Origin: Treponema sp.
GTDB taxonomy: Bacteria; Spirochaetota; Spirochaetia; Treponematales; Treponemataceae
DNA length: 64,000 nucleotides
NCBI GenBank assembly: GCA_017525605.1
Contig: JAFXSM010000024.1
Coordinates: 62,001 to 126,000, forward strand
Reading direction: 5' to 3'
Shown: positions 34,718 through 42,372 of the stretch, piece after piece
Numbering within the stretch: the stretch's first letter is position 1
Layout: each line of letters starts with the position of its first letter
Notes under the pieces: model-generated
The model's database searches: none
The model's input: only the letters and a program-made list of their open reading frames with translations
What the model was told of the DNA's origin: nothing
Made by a program: the position numbers and the translations under genes

Positions 34718-34723
34718 ATTATA
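34718..34723 (-). promoter_or_regulatory. Extended -10 box 6 nt before the threonine-synthase-like gene
   Basis: On the minus strand TGCTATAAT, then CTCCGC, then the ATG at 34711. There is no Shine-Dalgarno sequence; a leaderless transcript is likely. Confidence 0.6.
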
Positions 34724-34750
34724 GCATGAAATTCAACGTTGTTTTGATAT

Positions 34751-36280
34751 CTACTTAGCCTGAATCTTTGCGTATACGGAGGTCGAGTTCATAACTTGGA
34801 ATACGTCGTCGATGTTGTGGTAGATTCCGTATTTTGTGTACAACTCGTCTTCTAGTCCGATTCTGACTTTCTTGTTGAGTGCGAGCTCTGCGCTGAATGA
34901 TGTTATGCCGATGAATTCCCAGCCGAGTTGGGTTCCGCGCTCTCCGTTCTCCAGATACTGCAATTGGTCGTAGAAATCGTACATTGCGTAGCCTCGGAAG
35001 TTTACTCCGATGTTCGAGCCGTCCTTCTTTTTGTATTTCGCAAGGAGCTTCGTCTCGAATCCGATTGTGTAGTTGTACGGAGCGGAAAGTCCCTTCGCGT
35101 CTTCCGAGTATTTTTCGTCGAAATATCTTCTGTAATAGTAGAAATCCGACGTTCCGAGAAGAATTGCCGCAAGGTGCGTCTGATATTCGAAAGTCGAGTC
35201 GTCCTCGTTCGTGATTCTCTGCTTGAATGCGAATCCCGGCGCAAGGGAAGTGAGAAGATAGTACGAATGCCAGTCGAAGTCGTATTCCATGACCATTCCG
35301 ATTGAAGTGTCCTTGTTCTCGCCCCTGTCGAGCTCGCGCGCGAACATCATTCCGTCCGAGAGAATGCGGATGTTGTAGTACAAGTTCTTGTCGAGTTCCG
35401 CAAATGCGCAGTCAGCTCCGTTGCCCGAGCCTTTTCCCGCGCCTGCCTTGAACGAAAGCGAGAACTGGCTGTACGGGTCGTTCGAGTCGTGCCTGTACGG
35501 GTCGTTGTAGACAACGTACAGTTCAGGCGAGACAAAAATCGGGTACATTTCGGTTTCGTCGTAGTCGCCGTCGTAATCGATTAGGTTGACGTGCGCGAAT
35601 GCAGTTCCCATCGGCAGTTTCAGCGAAAGCTCGTGGATGTGACCTGACGTGCCGAGTGGCTTCTGCCTTGTGAAAAGCTGAGTCCAAAGTCGTGTCGGGT
35701 TGAGCGCGAATCCGAGAAGGCTTGAAATCTCGTCGCCCTCAAGCGAAAGCCTGTAAAGCATTTCTCCGACCGGGAATGCGCCGACTGTCGTGTAGACCAT
35801 GTCGTTTTTTGAAGGCGCGTTCGTCTCGCATAGATATTCCCACGAAGCCGAGCCGAGGACTGTGAGCGCGAACGACTCAAGCTTGTTCAAATTCGATGCT
35901 CGCGCACCCATGTAGTAGAATGAGCCCTGATAAGGATGCAGAACGAAATTCGTCCAGTACCAGTCTTTGTCCCAGCTCATTTCGCGTTCCCAGAATCTGT
36001 TCCATTCGTTTGGACCGACTTTTGCCCAGTCCCTTCCGCCTACGTATCTGTTCCATGAGCAGAGGAACACGTTGTAGAAAGCGACGAGCCCGACTGCCGT
36101 CAGATAATGTTTCTTTCCGTCGTTCTCGTGCAAAAATCCGCCTGATTCCTGAGGCTTTGGCATTACGCTGAATGTGATTTCCCCGTCCGCTTTTTCTTGT
36201 TCCGATGTTTCGTCTGATTGCGATACTGCAAGCTGCATTGTCAGGACGAGAATTAAAATAGAAGATAAAAATCGTTTCAT
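34751..36280 (-). CDS. Exported DUF3943 family protein
   Basis: A 509-residue exported protein with a signal peptide of about 20 residues (AVSQ region). The segments SWDKDWYWTNFVLHPYQGSF, YYMGARASNLNKLESF and NPTRLW match DUF3943, an outer-membrane or periplasmic family of unknown function; the C-terminal half alternates like a beta-barrel. The start at 36280 has no ribosome site; instead the upstream TAGTAT and a pyrimidine-rich stretch end at the ATG, as in the leaderless candidates. It is divergent from the TRAP binding-protein gene, with 52 bases between. Confidence 0.85.
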   Translation of the reverse strand: MKRFLSSILILVLTMQLAVSQSDETSEQEKADGEITFSVMPKPQESGGFLHENDGKKHYLTAVGLVAFYNVFLCSWNRYVGGRDWAKVGPNEWNRFWEREMSWDKDWYWTNFVLHPYQGSFYYMGARASNLNKLESFALTVLGSASWEYLCETNAPSKNDMVYTTVGAFPVGEMLYRLSLEGDEISSLLGFALNPTRLWTQLFTRQKPLGTSGHIHELSLKLPMGTAFAHVNLIDYDGDYDETEMYPIFVSPELYVVYNDPYRHDSNDPYSQFSLSFKAGAGKGSGNGADCAFAELDKNLYYNIRILSDGMMFARELDRGENKDTSIGMVMEYDFDWHSYYLLTSLAPGFAFKQRITNEDDSTFEYQTHLAAILLGTSDFYYYRRYFDEKYSEDAKGLSAPYNYTIGFETKLLAKYKKKDGSNIGVNFRGYAMYDFYDQLQYLENGERGTQLGWEFIGITSFSAELALNKKVRIGLEDELYTKYGIYHNIDDVFQVMNSTSVYAKIQAK

Positions 36281-36319
36281 AGGAGAAAAATACTAAGTGA
36301 TATTTTGCTTTTTTGGTAG

Positions 36320-36325
36320 TAGAAT
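36320..36325 (+). promoter_or_regulatory. -10-like box 7 nt before the TRAP binding-protein gene
   Basis: TAGAAT, then TTCTCCC, then the ATG at 36333. There is no Shine-Dalgarno sequence. The same geometry recurs at 24017, 24716, 45031, 54235 and (minus) 34718. Confidence 0.5.
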
Positions 36326-36332
36326 TTCTCCC

Positions 36333-37352
36333 ATGAAAATTAAAAAAGTATTGCTGTTTCTTCTTACGGTTTTGTTCGTCTGCGGCACTTCCGTTCTTTT
36401 TGTGAAAGTCTGCACGTTCGAAAAAGAAGAAGAAACTTCCATCGTTCTGAAACTTGCGGAAATCCACGTTGACGATTATCCGACTTCTCTTGCCGACAAG
36501 GAATTTGCCCGCCTTGTCAATGAAAAAAGCGACGGGAGGATTACTGTTGAAGTTTACACCGACGGTCGCCTGTATGCCGACGAAAATGACGCTCTCGAAG
36601 CGACATGCAACGGCGAGCTTGATTTCGTCCGCGTTTCATGTGCGCCTCTCGGTATGCGCATCTCGAATCTCAACCTCATTCAGCTTCCGTTCTTGTACAG
36701 GGACAAAAAACATTATCTTGACGTAATCACAGGCCCAATCGGCAAGCTCTTCCTCGACTCAATCGAAAAAGAAAATATCGGGCTTGTCGGTCTCTGCTAC
36801 TACGATTCCGGCGCGCGCTCCTTGTACCTGAAAAAAGAAATCCACAATGCGGACGAGCTTCAGGGAATGAAAATCCGAGTTCAGATGTCGCCGATTATGT
36901 TCTCGCTTTTTGCTTCTTACGGCGCGACCGGCATTCCCGGAATCCCGACTCACGAAGTTTACGAGAAAATCTTGAGCGGAATCGTTGACGGCGGCGAGAA
37001 CAACATTCCGACGTACCAGTCGATGGGAGATTATCTTTCCGCTCCGTATTACATCAAAACTGAGCACGTTCGGATTCCCGACATCCTTCTCGCATCGTCT
37101 TCGACTTTGAAAAAACTTTCGGAAGAGGATGTCGAAATCATAAAAGAATGCGCGGAACTGACTCAAAATTTTCAGTTTCAGAAATGGGCAGAAAAAGAAG
37201 ATTCCGCACTCAAAATCATATCCCAGGCGGCAAATGTCATAGAGCTCACCGACGAAGAAAAAGAATCGTTCAGGAAAAAAGCGGAGCCTGTCTACGAGCC
37301 GTTCAGGGAGGAGTATGGCAAAGTGATACAGCGCATTCTTGATACGAAGTGA
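36333..37352 (+). CDS. dctP: TRAP transporter solute-binding protein (DctP family), orphan
   Basis: A 339-residue periplasmic solute-binding protein of the DctP family, held by an uncleaved N-terminal anchor or exported by a signal peptide (VLLFLLTVLFVCGTSVLF). The domain starts at LKLAEIHVDDYPTSLADKEF, and the carboxylate-binding Arg is in MKIRVQMSPI; GIPTHEVYEKILSGIVDGGE is the typical hinge region. Its ligand is probably a carboxylate. No DctQ or DctM membrane genes are in the window, so it is an orphan or its partners lie elsewhere. The ATG at 36333 lacks a ribosome site but has a -10-like box 7 bases upstream. Confidence 0.88.
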   Translation: MKIKKVLLFLLTVLFVCGTSVLFVKVCTFEKEEETSIVLKLAEIHVDDYPTSLADKEFARLVNEKSDGRITVEVYTDGRLYADENDALEATCNGELDFVRVSCAPLGMRISNLNLIQLPFLYRDKKHYLDVITGPIGKLFLDSIEKENIGLVGLCYYDSGARSLYLKKEIHNADELQGMKIRVQMSPIMFSLFASYGATGIPGIPTHEVYEKILSGIVDGGENNIPTYQSMGDYLSAPYYIKTEHVRIPDILLASSSTLKKLSEEDVEIIKECAELTQNFQFQKWAEKEDSALKIISQAANVIELTDEEKESFRKKAEPVYEPFREEYGKVIQRILDTK

Positions 37353-37382
37353 AATTGATTGAATCATATTGCTCAATACGTT

Positions 37383-37411
37383 TTGCCTTTTGGCATTATT
37401 TCCGATATATT
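37383..37411 (+). promoter_or_regulatory. Promoter of clpP
   Basis: TTGCCT (37383-37388), a 17-base spacer and TATATT (37406-37411). Start of transcription would be near 37418, directly before a terminator-type hairpin. Confidence 0.55.
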
Positions 37412-37422
37412 ACTAATTGTAC

Positions 37423-37458
37423 ACAAGCGGGTTTCTACTCAAATCCGCTTGTTTTTTT
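37423..37458 (+). terminator. Terminator hairpin in the clpP leader (dctP terminator or attenuator)
   Basis: ACAAGCGGGTTT (37423-37434) pairs with AAATCCGCTTGT (37441-37452) around a 6-base loop, followed by seven T residues. It ends dctP transcription and, because a promoter lies just upstream, may also attenuate clpP. Confidence 0.8.
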
Positions 37459-37494
37459 CAATTTTTTTGCAAATTTTTATCAAGGAGACTTCAA

Positions 37495-38094
37495 ATGATT
37501 CTTAACGAAGAAGAGAAGAAAGACGCAGAGAAAAAAGAAGATTCACTTTCTGAGAAATTCCTCAAAACTCGCCAGATTCTTTTGAGCGGCGAAATCAACG
37601 AAGAGAACGCAGAGAAAATCAACAAGCAGCTTTTGCTTCTTGAGGCAGATTCTGACAAACCAATCTACATCTACATCGATTCACCTGGTGGTTCAATCGA
37701 TTCTGGATTCGGAATCTATGATATGATTCGGTTCATCAATGCGCCTGTCTACACAATCGGAACAGGACTCATCGCAAGCATGGGCTCGATTATTCTTCTT
37801 GCTGCTCCGAAAGAGCGCAGATTCGGTCTCCCGAACAGCCATTATCTCATTCATCAGCCTTTGATTGGCGGTGTCGCGCGCGGCGTGGCAACTGACCTTG
37901 AAATCCAGGCAGTTGAGATTGCAAAATCGAAGGACAAGCTCGTGAAGCTCATCGCGAACGAGACTGGCAAGTCCGAGGCTGAGGTTCGAGCTGACTGCGA
38001 CAGGGACCACTGGCTCACTGCAGAGGAAGCTGCTGCATACGGCACGAACGGACTGATTTCAAAAATCATCACAAAACGCAGCGATTTGAACTAG
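37495..38094 (+). CDS. clpP: ATP-dependent Clp protease proteolytic subunit
   Basis: A 199-residue serine peptidase forming the barrel that works with ClpX or ClpA. The catalytic triad is visible: Ser95 in GLIASMGS, His120 in YLIHQPL and Asp171 in CDRDHWLTAEEA. SPGGSIDSGFGIYD is the oxyanion-side motif. The start at 37495 has AAGGAG upstream and gives the usual length; the longer frame would run through the terminator hairpin. The acidic, Lys-rich N-terminal stretch before KTRQILLSGEI is somewhat long, suggesting a second or divergent ClpP. No clpX is adjacent. The GNAT gene follows after 9 bases. Confidence 0.93.
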   Translation: MILNEEEKKDAEKKEDSLSEKFLKTRQILLSGEINEENAEKINKQLLLLEADSDKPIYIYIDSPGGSIDSGFGIYDMIRFINAPVYTIGTGLIASMGSIILLAAPKERRFGLPNSHYLIHQPLIGGVARGVATDLEIQAVEIAKSKDKLVKLIANETGKSEAEVRADCDRDHWLTAEEAAAYGTNGLISKIITKRSDLN

Positions 38095-38103
38095 TTTTCG
38101 AAA

Positions 38104-39033
38104 ATGTTTGAGCTGACCGAACCGAGAATCGCGGAAATCCTTTTTGCGATGGAGAACCAGAACGAAGAATTTGCTCTTGTTGCGAATGCGGATTCGTTTC
38201 GCATCGTTCCGTTTTCCCAGCTGGATTTTGCCGATTCCTCTTCTGCCGGCTCTGATATGAATCCCGACGACGTGTATTCGCTTCCGAAGTGGTTCTCGTC
38301 CGACGGGTTCAATCTGCTTGAAGAATTTACGGAACGTCTTGCTGACTCTTCGACCAAATCCGAGTTGAAGAACGTTCTCGCAAATGGAAGGGGGGTGTTT
38401 AAGAATTTCAAAATCGTTTTAAAAAGCCATCCGGAGATTGAAAACAGATTCCGACTGTTCAAGGAACGGAAGATGAAAAAACGCATTTCCGAGTGGTACA
38501 AATCTCTCAGAGAAGGCTGGGGTCTTGATGAATCAGAGCCGCTCCTTTTGGAGTCCGATTTGATTTTGGAGGACTTTTCTTTTGGAAAATACGATTTTTC
38601 TACGGACGGAAGTTGTATCCTTCGTGAGAGTGAGAAAATTTCAGATGAATTGAAAGAGGAGAATTGTGGCGAAGTTGGACTTCTGTTTGCGGATTTGTGG
38701 AATGAAAAACAAAATCAGGACATTCCTTGTTCTGAGGGAATTGTTTGCCGCACATTGTCAGATGATTTTGCAGGATGCATTCTCTATCGATTAGATTCGC
38801 GATGTCCGACAGTTGCAAGAGAGTCTGTAACTCTAACTACCTGTTTTGTAAACAAGAATTATCGCGGTTTGGGAATCGCACGGAAGCTCGTTTCGTCTTG
38901 TGTTTCCGATTTGCGAAAACGCGGTCATTCAATTTTTTTTATGGCAGACGCGCTGATACCTGAATCTTTTGAGCGAATTTTGACAGATTCGGGGTTTGAG
39001 AAAATTCGTTCAGCGTTTGTCGCGAGATTTTAA
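38104..39033 (+). CDS. UPF0158 - GNAT acetyltransferase fusion
   Basis: A 309-residue two-domain protein. The N-terminal part (about 1-140) resembles UPF0158 proteins: a short beta region, then LEEFTERLADSSTKSELKNV, GRGVFKNFK and RISEWYKSL. The C-terminal part (about 140-309) is a GNAT N-acetyltransferase with the acetyl-CoA loop NKNYRGLGIARKLV and a final SFERILTDSGFEKI strand-helix. The substrate is unknown. It starts 9 bases after clpP without a visible ribosome site and is probably co-transcribed with it. Confidence 0.75.
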   Translation: MFELTEPRIAEILFAMENQNEEFALVANADSFRIVPFSQLDFADSSSAGSDMNPDDVYSLPKWFSSDGFNLLEEFTERLADSSTKSELKNVLANGRGVFKNFKIVLKSHPEIENRFRLFKERKMKKRISEWYKSLREGWGLDESEPLLLESDLILEDFSFGKYDFSTDGSCILRESEKISDELKEENCGEVGLLFADLWNEKQNQDIPCSEGIVCRTLSDDFAGCILYRLDSRCPTVARESVTLTTCFVNKNYRGLGIARKLVSSCVSDLRKRGHSIFFMADALIPESFERILTDSGFEKIRSAFVARF

Positions 39034-39063
39034 TTTGGGAAAAAATCCCCATAGGAGTTTATT

Positions 39064-39867
39064 ATGGCTTTCAGACAGCACGAAGATTTGACGGAAGTGC
39101 AGATTAGGGCGTTCTTGAAGGACGCAGTTTCAAAAGTGAAGGAACATCCGGAAGAGTACGAAGACTACAAGAGGATTTTTAAAGAAGAAACTGGATTGAC
39201 CACGAGGAATTTCGTTGCGGCTTATATTTTGAAGCAGGCAAGCGGAGCAATCTATCGTTTCAACAAGTTCAAGGACAATGGCGATGAATTCCGTCCGAGA
39301 AGAAGATTCGAGCGTACTGCTGAATCTGATTCGAAAGAAACGACGGAAACTCGCGAATTCAAACATGAACGCTACCAGCACATCGAAATCGATTCTGACG
39401 TTGCGGCGACAGTTTTCGTCGGTGTCGGAAAAAATAGAAGGGTTTATCCGAAAGACATCGTCGGTCTTTTCATCAGCGTTGCCGGCCTCGAAAAAGAAAG
39501 AATCGGCGACATCAAGGTTTATGCGAACTATTCGTTCGTCCAGCTTTTCAAGGACGATGCTGACAAGGCAATCAATGCTTTGAACGGCTACGACTACAGG
39601 GGAAGAAAACTCAGCGTCAGCTATTCACGCCAGCGCGGAGCGGAGGACGAGGCCGAGGTCGCTGAAAACGAGAGCGAGGAGCCGATTGTCAGCGAGTCAG
39701 TTGAGGTGGAGACTCCTGTTGCTGAGTCTGCACCGGTCGTTGAAAAAGTCGAGTCAGAGCCGGTCGCCGAGACAGTTTCTGTCACGAAGAGCTACTCGGA
39801 GCTTTCCGACGAGGAAATCCTTGCGATGAGAACACACCGCTCTTCTTCGACAAGCGACATTCAGTAA
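39064..39867 (+). CDS. Free-standing DbpA-type RNA-binding protein
   Basis: A 267-residue protein. Residues 1-75 form a charged helical domain (TEVQIRAFLKDAVSKVKEHP and following), and residues about 115-190 form an RRM-like domain of the DbpA/CsdA C-terminal type (VFVGVGKNRRVYPKDIVGLF, FSFVQLFKDDADKAINAL with Tyr before SFV, RGRKLSVSYSR). The last 75 residues are acidic and repetitive (EVETPVAESAPVVEKVESEP). The helicase core that normally carries this domain is absent. It likely binds structured RNA, perhaps rRNA. AGGAG precedes the ATG, and a terminator follows. Confidence 0.8.
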   Translation: MAFRQHEDLTEVQIRAFLKDAVSKVKEHPEEYEDYKRIFKEETGLTTRNFVAAYILKQASGAIYRFNKFKDNGDEFRPRRRFERTAESDSKETTETREFKHERYQHIEIDSDVAATVFVGVGKNRRVYPKDIVGLFISVAGLEKERIGDIKVYANYSFVQLFKDDADKAINALNGYDYRGRKLSVSYSRQRGAEDEAEVAENESEEPIVSESVEVETPVAESAPVVEKVESEPVAETVSVTKSYSELSDEEILAMRTHRSSSTSDIQ

Positions 39868-39885
39868 TTTTTCGTTGAGCAAAAT

Positions 39886-39927
39886 GCTACCCGTCTGACA
39901 ATGCGTCTTTCGGGTAGCTTATTTTTT
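39886..39927 (+). terminator. Intrinsic terminator after the RNA-binding protein gene
   Basis: GCTACCCG (39886-39893) pairs with CGGGTAGC (39911-39918), followed by TTATTTTTT. Confidence 0.8.
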
Positions 39928-39932
39928 AGGAG

Positions 39933-40037
39933 GCAGATATGGAACCGTTTGTGATAACAACTTTTTCCTCAGGGAATCGACTTTCCCGAACCACTCGACG
40001 CGCAGATATGGAACCGATTGTGATAACAACTTTTCCC
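39933..40037 (+). repeat. Partial 69-bp tandem duplication at a gene start
   Basis: CAGATATGGAACCG then TTTGTGATAACAACTTTT at 39933 recurs as CAGATATGGAACCG then ATTGTGATAACAACTTTT at 40002, in frame, 69 bases apart. The DNA between (about 34 bases) is unrelated. The copy duplicates the start codon and first eight codons of the hydrolase gene. Confidence 0.85.
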
Positions 40038-40748
40038 GGCTGGGACGTGAACTCGATGATTGTTCCGTTGGCGGATGGCAAGGCTTTCGTCGTTGACCCT
40101 GCGGCATGTGAGATTGGCGGCGATGAGAATGCGATAATAGACAGGCTTGAAGCCGAAAATTTGTCTCCTATTGCGATTGTCATCACTCACGGGCATTTCG
40201 ACCATGTGTGCGGCATCAAGACCCTTGTCGCAAAATATCCGAATCTTCCGGTCTTGATACACAGGAATGGCGCGGATCGACTCGGCAAGAACAGCGTCGA
40301 TGAGCAGTCGAAGCAGCTGAAAAAACGGCCGCATGCTTCTTTCGTTCTTCCTGCCGTTTCGGATTTGCCGGAGCCGGCTGGATTCCTCGAACACAAAAAA
40401 ACGCTTTTCGATGCGATTCCGTCTGCCGAATCAAATTTTTCTCCTTTGGTTTGTGATGCTTTGAAAGAGTGGCAGGTGATTTTCACTCCTGGGCATTCTG
40501 CCGATTCTGTCTGCATCCTGAACGAAAAAGAAAAAGTCATTATTGCTGGCGACACGATTTTCTATTACGGATATCCTGCCACGGATTTGCCGAGCGGAAG
40601 CATAAGCAGGCTTTCAATGACGTATCAGGAGCTTGAGGGGGCATTTGGCTCGGACGTGCGGATTTATCCTGGTCACGACAAAGTTGGTTTTACGACAAAA
40701 GACTATCCGTTCTGGCAGTACGCGCCGAATTTTTATGAAAGCTACTAG
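39939..40748 (+). CDS. Metallo-beta-lactamase-fold hydrolase (glyoxalase II-like)
   Basis: A 269-residue metal hydrolase. The metal site is THGHFDHVCG, with further ligands in TPGHSADSVC, AGDTIFYYG and YPGHDK; the pattern is that of small glyoxalase II-like thioester hydrolases. The gene begins with an in-frame duplication: MEPFVITTF recurs as MEPIVITTF 23 residues later. AGGAGG precedes the first ATG (39939), so the longer form is probably made; the ancestral start would have been at 40008. The substrate is unknown. It converges on the phosphoesterase gene with 8 bases between. Confidence 0.87.
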   Translation: MEPFVITTFSSGNRLSRTTRRADMEPIVITTFPGWDVNSMIVPLADGKAFVVDPAACEIGGDENAIIDRLEAENLSPIAIVITHGHFDHVCGIKTLVAKYPNLPVLIHRNGADRLGKNSVDEQSKQLKKRPHASFVLPAVSDLPEPAGFLEHKKTLFDAIPSAESNFSPLVCDALKEWQVIFTPGHSADSVCILNEKEKVIIAGDTIFYYGYPATDLPSGSISRLSMTYQELEGAFGSDVRIYPGHDKVGFTTKDYPFWQYAPNFYESY

Positions 40749-40756
40749 TTTTTGGC

Positions 40757-41470
40757 TTACCAAAAAAGATTGATTTCTTTTGTCGGCGGCATGAAAGGCA
40801 GAAAGTCAATTTCGCCTTTCGTGTCCCATTTCAGCTCGAAGTAAGAATAATCGGCTTTTTCCTTGTTCCTGTCGATTGTGATTAGCGCAAACGTGTGCGG
40901 AAGTCCTCCTCTCGGCAGCGAGCAGCTTCCGGGGTTGAAAAACGACAGATTCGCCTTCGTCTTCGAATTCGTCTTGATTTGCGCGTTTGCGATGTGCGTG
41001 TGCCCGTAAAATGCAATGTCGGCACCGATTCGCTCCGCCTCGGCTTTCAGTGCTTTTGTTCCGAGGTAGACATCGTATCTGTGGCCGTGAGTCATCAGCA
41101 CTTTTTTCCCCGCAACAGTGAATGCGATTTCCTGCGGCACGCTTATCGGATGCCTGTCGTCCGTGACCAGGCTGTAGTTTGAAAGGTCTCCGTTTCCTTG
41201 AACGAAAATGACAGTCCGCGGAATGTAGTCCTCGTAACCTTCAATTGAATAAAAATCCTCGATTATGCCGATTAAGTCCGGTAGTCCGTCTCCGCAAAAG
41301 CATAGCGCGTCCGCCTCCGGCCCGAATCGTTCCAGAATGTTGAACAATACGCTTTTGCTTCCGTGCGAGTCCGAAATCAGAAGAATCCGTGCAGAATCAG
41401 CTTCTTCGAGCATTTTCACCGATTCTTCATCTGCAATCATAAGGTTTGAAAGTTGCGAAAAATTTCTCAT
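40757..41470 (-). CDS. YfcE/MJ0936-like metallophosphoesterase
   Basis: A 237-residue calcineurin-like phosphodiesterase. Metal ligands lie in LISDSHGS, FCGDGLPD, QGNGDL (the GNxD position), MTHGHRY and FYGHTH, the compact arrangement of YfcE-type enzymes that hydrolyse phosphodiesters in vitro. The domain begins at residue 26, so the first 25 residues are an extension or the true start is internal (Met11 or Met20). AAGAG lies 9 bases before the ATG at 41470. The physiological substrate is unknown. Confidence 0.87.
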   Translation of the reverse strand: MRNFSQLSNLMIADEESVKMLEEADSARILLISDSHGSKSVLFNILERFGPEADALCFCGDGLPDLIGIIEDFYSIEGYEDYIPRTVIFVQGNGDLSNYSLVTDDRHPISVPQEIAFTVAGKKVLMTHGHRYDVYLGTKALKAEAERIGADIAFYGHTHIANAQIKTNSKTKANLSFFNPGSCSLPRGGLPHTFALITIDRNKEKADYSYFELKWDTKGEIDFLPFMPPTKEINLFW

Positions 41471-41511
41471 CTGCCGACTCTTTTTATTCCTCTGTGTAAA
41501 TTTTTATAAAT

Positions 41512-42300
41512 CTATTCGAATGTAAAATGATTTATCGCCGGAATCTTTGTTTCCAAATCGATGTATCTCGAAACCTTGTGCTTGTCGCCTAAGATTTCCT
41601 TTACAATGTCCTGCAATTTGTCGTTCTTGTCAAAAGGCTTTTTGTTTTGGACCATCAGCTTTATCGTGTTTGCGATTACCGACGAAGCGTCGAAATCCGG
41701 TATGACGTATGTTTTTTCTGCGTCCAGCTCCTCGCTGCCTGCCGTGTTTCCCGCGTAATCAATCGCGATGTCCGACGTGTATTCAGTTCCGAGCGGGTCG
41801 TCCTGCGAAAAGAACGAGATGACGGGGTAGGGAAGGATTCCGCTTTCTTCTTTGTCCATCAAATCCGTGAGCGTTTTGTGAGTTTTTTCTGGCGCGCCAA
41901 AAATAATCATTCCGATGATGTTTTTTTCTTCGATGAGCGAAGGTAGCTTTGTGATTTTTCCGTTTTTTCCGCTCATAAAGTTGTCAGGAAAAACGAAAAT
42001 CGATGCAAGACCTTCGCTTGATTCTGTTTCAACCGAGACCGATGAATTGAGCTCCGCCTTTATTTTTTCAACAGTTTCGTTGTCGTTGAATCCGTATCCC
42101 AAGACGACGACGATGTTCTTTCCTTTTATGTATTCTGCTGACTCCTCGTTCAAATCCCTAAGCGATGGAGGAAGGTTTGTGTTCTCGGCTTTCGTTTTCT
42201 TTGCGGTGCTTTCTTTTTTGCAGCCGATTGATAATGCTGAAAGGAAAATCGCAGAAATCGCAAGGAAAATCGTCATGATGCTTGTTTTTTTTAAATTCAT
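41512..42300 (-). CDS. Lipoprotein with periplasmic-binding-protein-like domain
   Basis: A 262-residue lipoprotein with lipobox SIGC (Cys27). After a polar linker, the segment NIVVVLGYGFNDNETVEKIK, the acidic GLASIFVFPDNF strand, IIGMIIFGAPEKTHKTL and LPYPVISFFSQDDPLG give an alternating alpha/beta fold like type 1 periplasmic binding proteins, possibly related to DUF3798. No transporter genes are adjacent. An internal Met9 could be the start; ribosome-site support is weak (GAGAG). The upstream hairpin at 42325 belongs to the preceding operon. Confidence 0.65.
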   Translation of the reverse strand: MNLKKTSIMTIFLAISAIFLSALSIGCKKESTAKKTKAENTNLPPSLRDLNEESAEYIKGKNIVVVLGYGFNDNETVEKIKAELNSSVSVETESSEGLASIFVFPDNFMSGKNGKITKLPSLIEEKNIIGMIIFGAPEKTHKTLTDLMDKEESGILPYPVISFFSQDDPLGTEYTSDIAIDYAGNTAGSEELDAEKTYVIPDFDASSVIANTIKLMVQNKKPFDKNDKLQDIVKEILGDKHKVSRYIDLETKIPAINHFTFE

Positions 42301-42315
42301 TTTTTTCTCTCAAAA

Positions 42316-42349
42316 TAAAAAATGCCCGACATCAATAAATAATGTCGGG
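42316..42349 (-). terminator. Intrinsic terminator of the FecR operon
   Basis: CCCGACAT (42325) and ATGTCGGG (42342) form the stem; on the minus strand it is followed by a CATTTTTTATTTT tract. It lies directly after the FecR gene stop. Confidence 0.85.
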
Positions 42350-42372
42350 TTTTAAGTGCAATTTAAGAAGTT

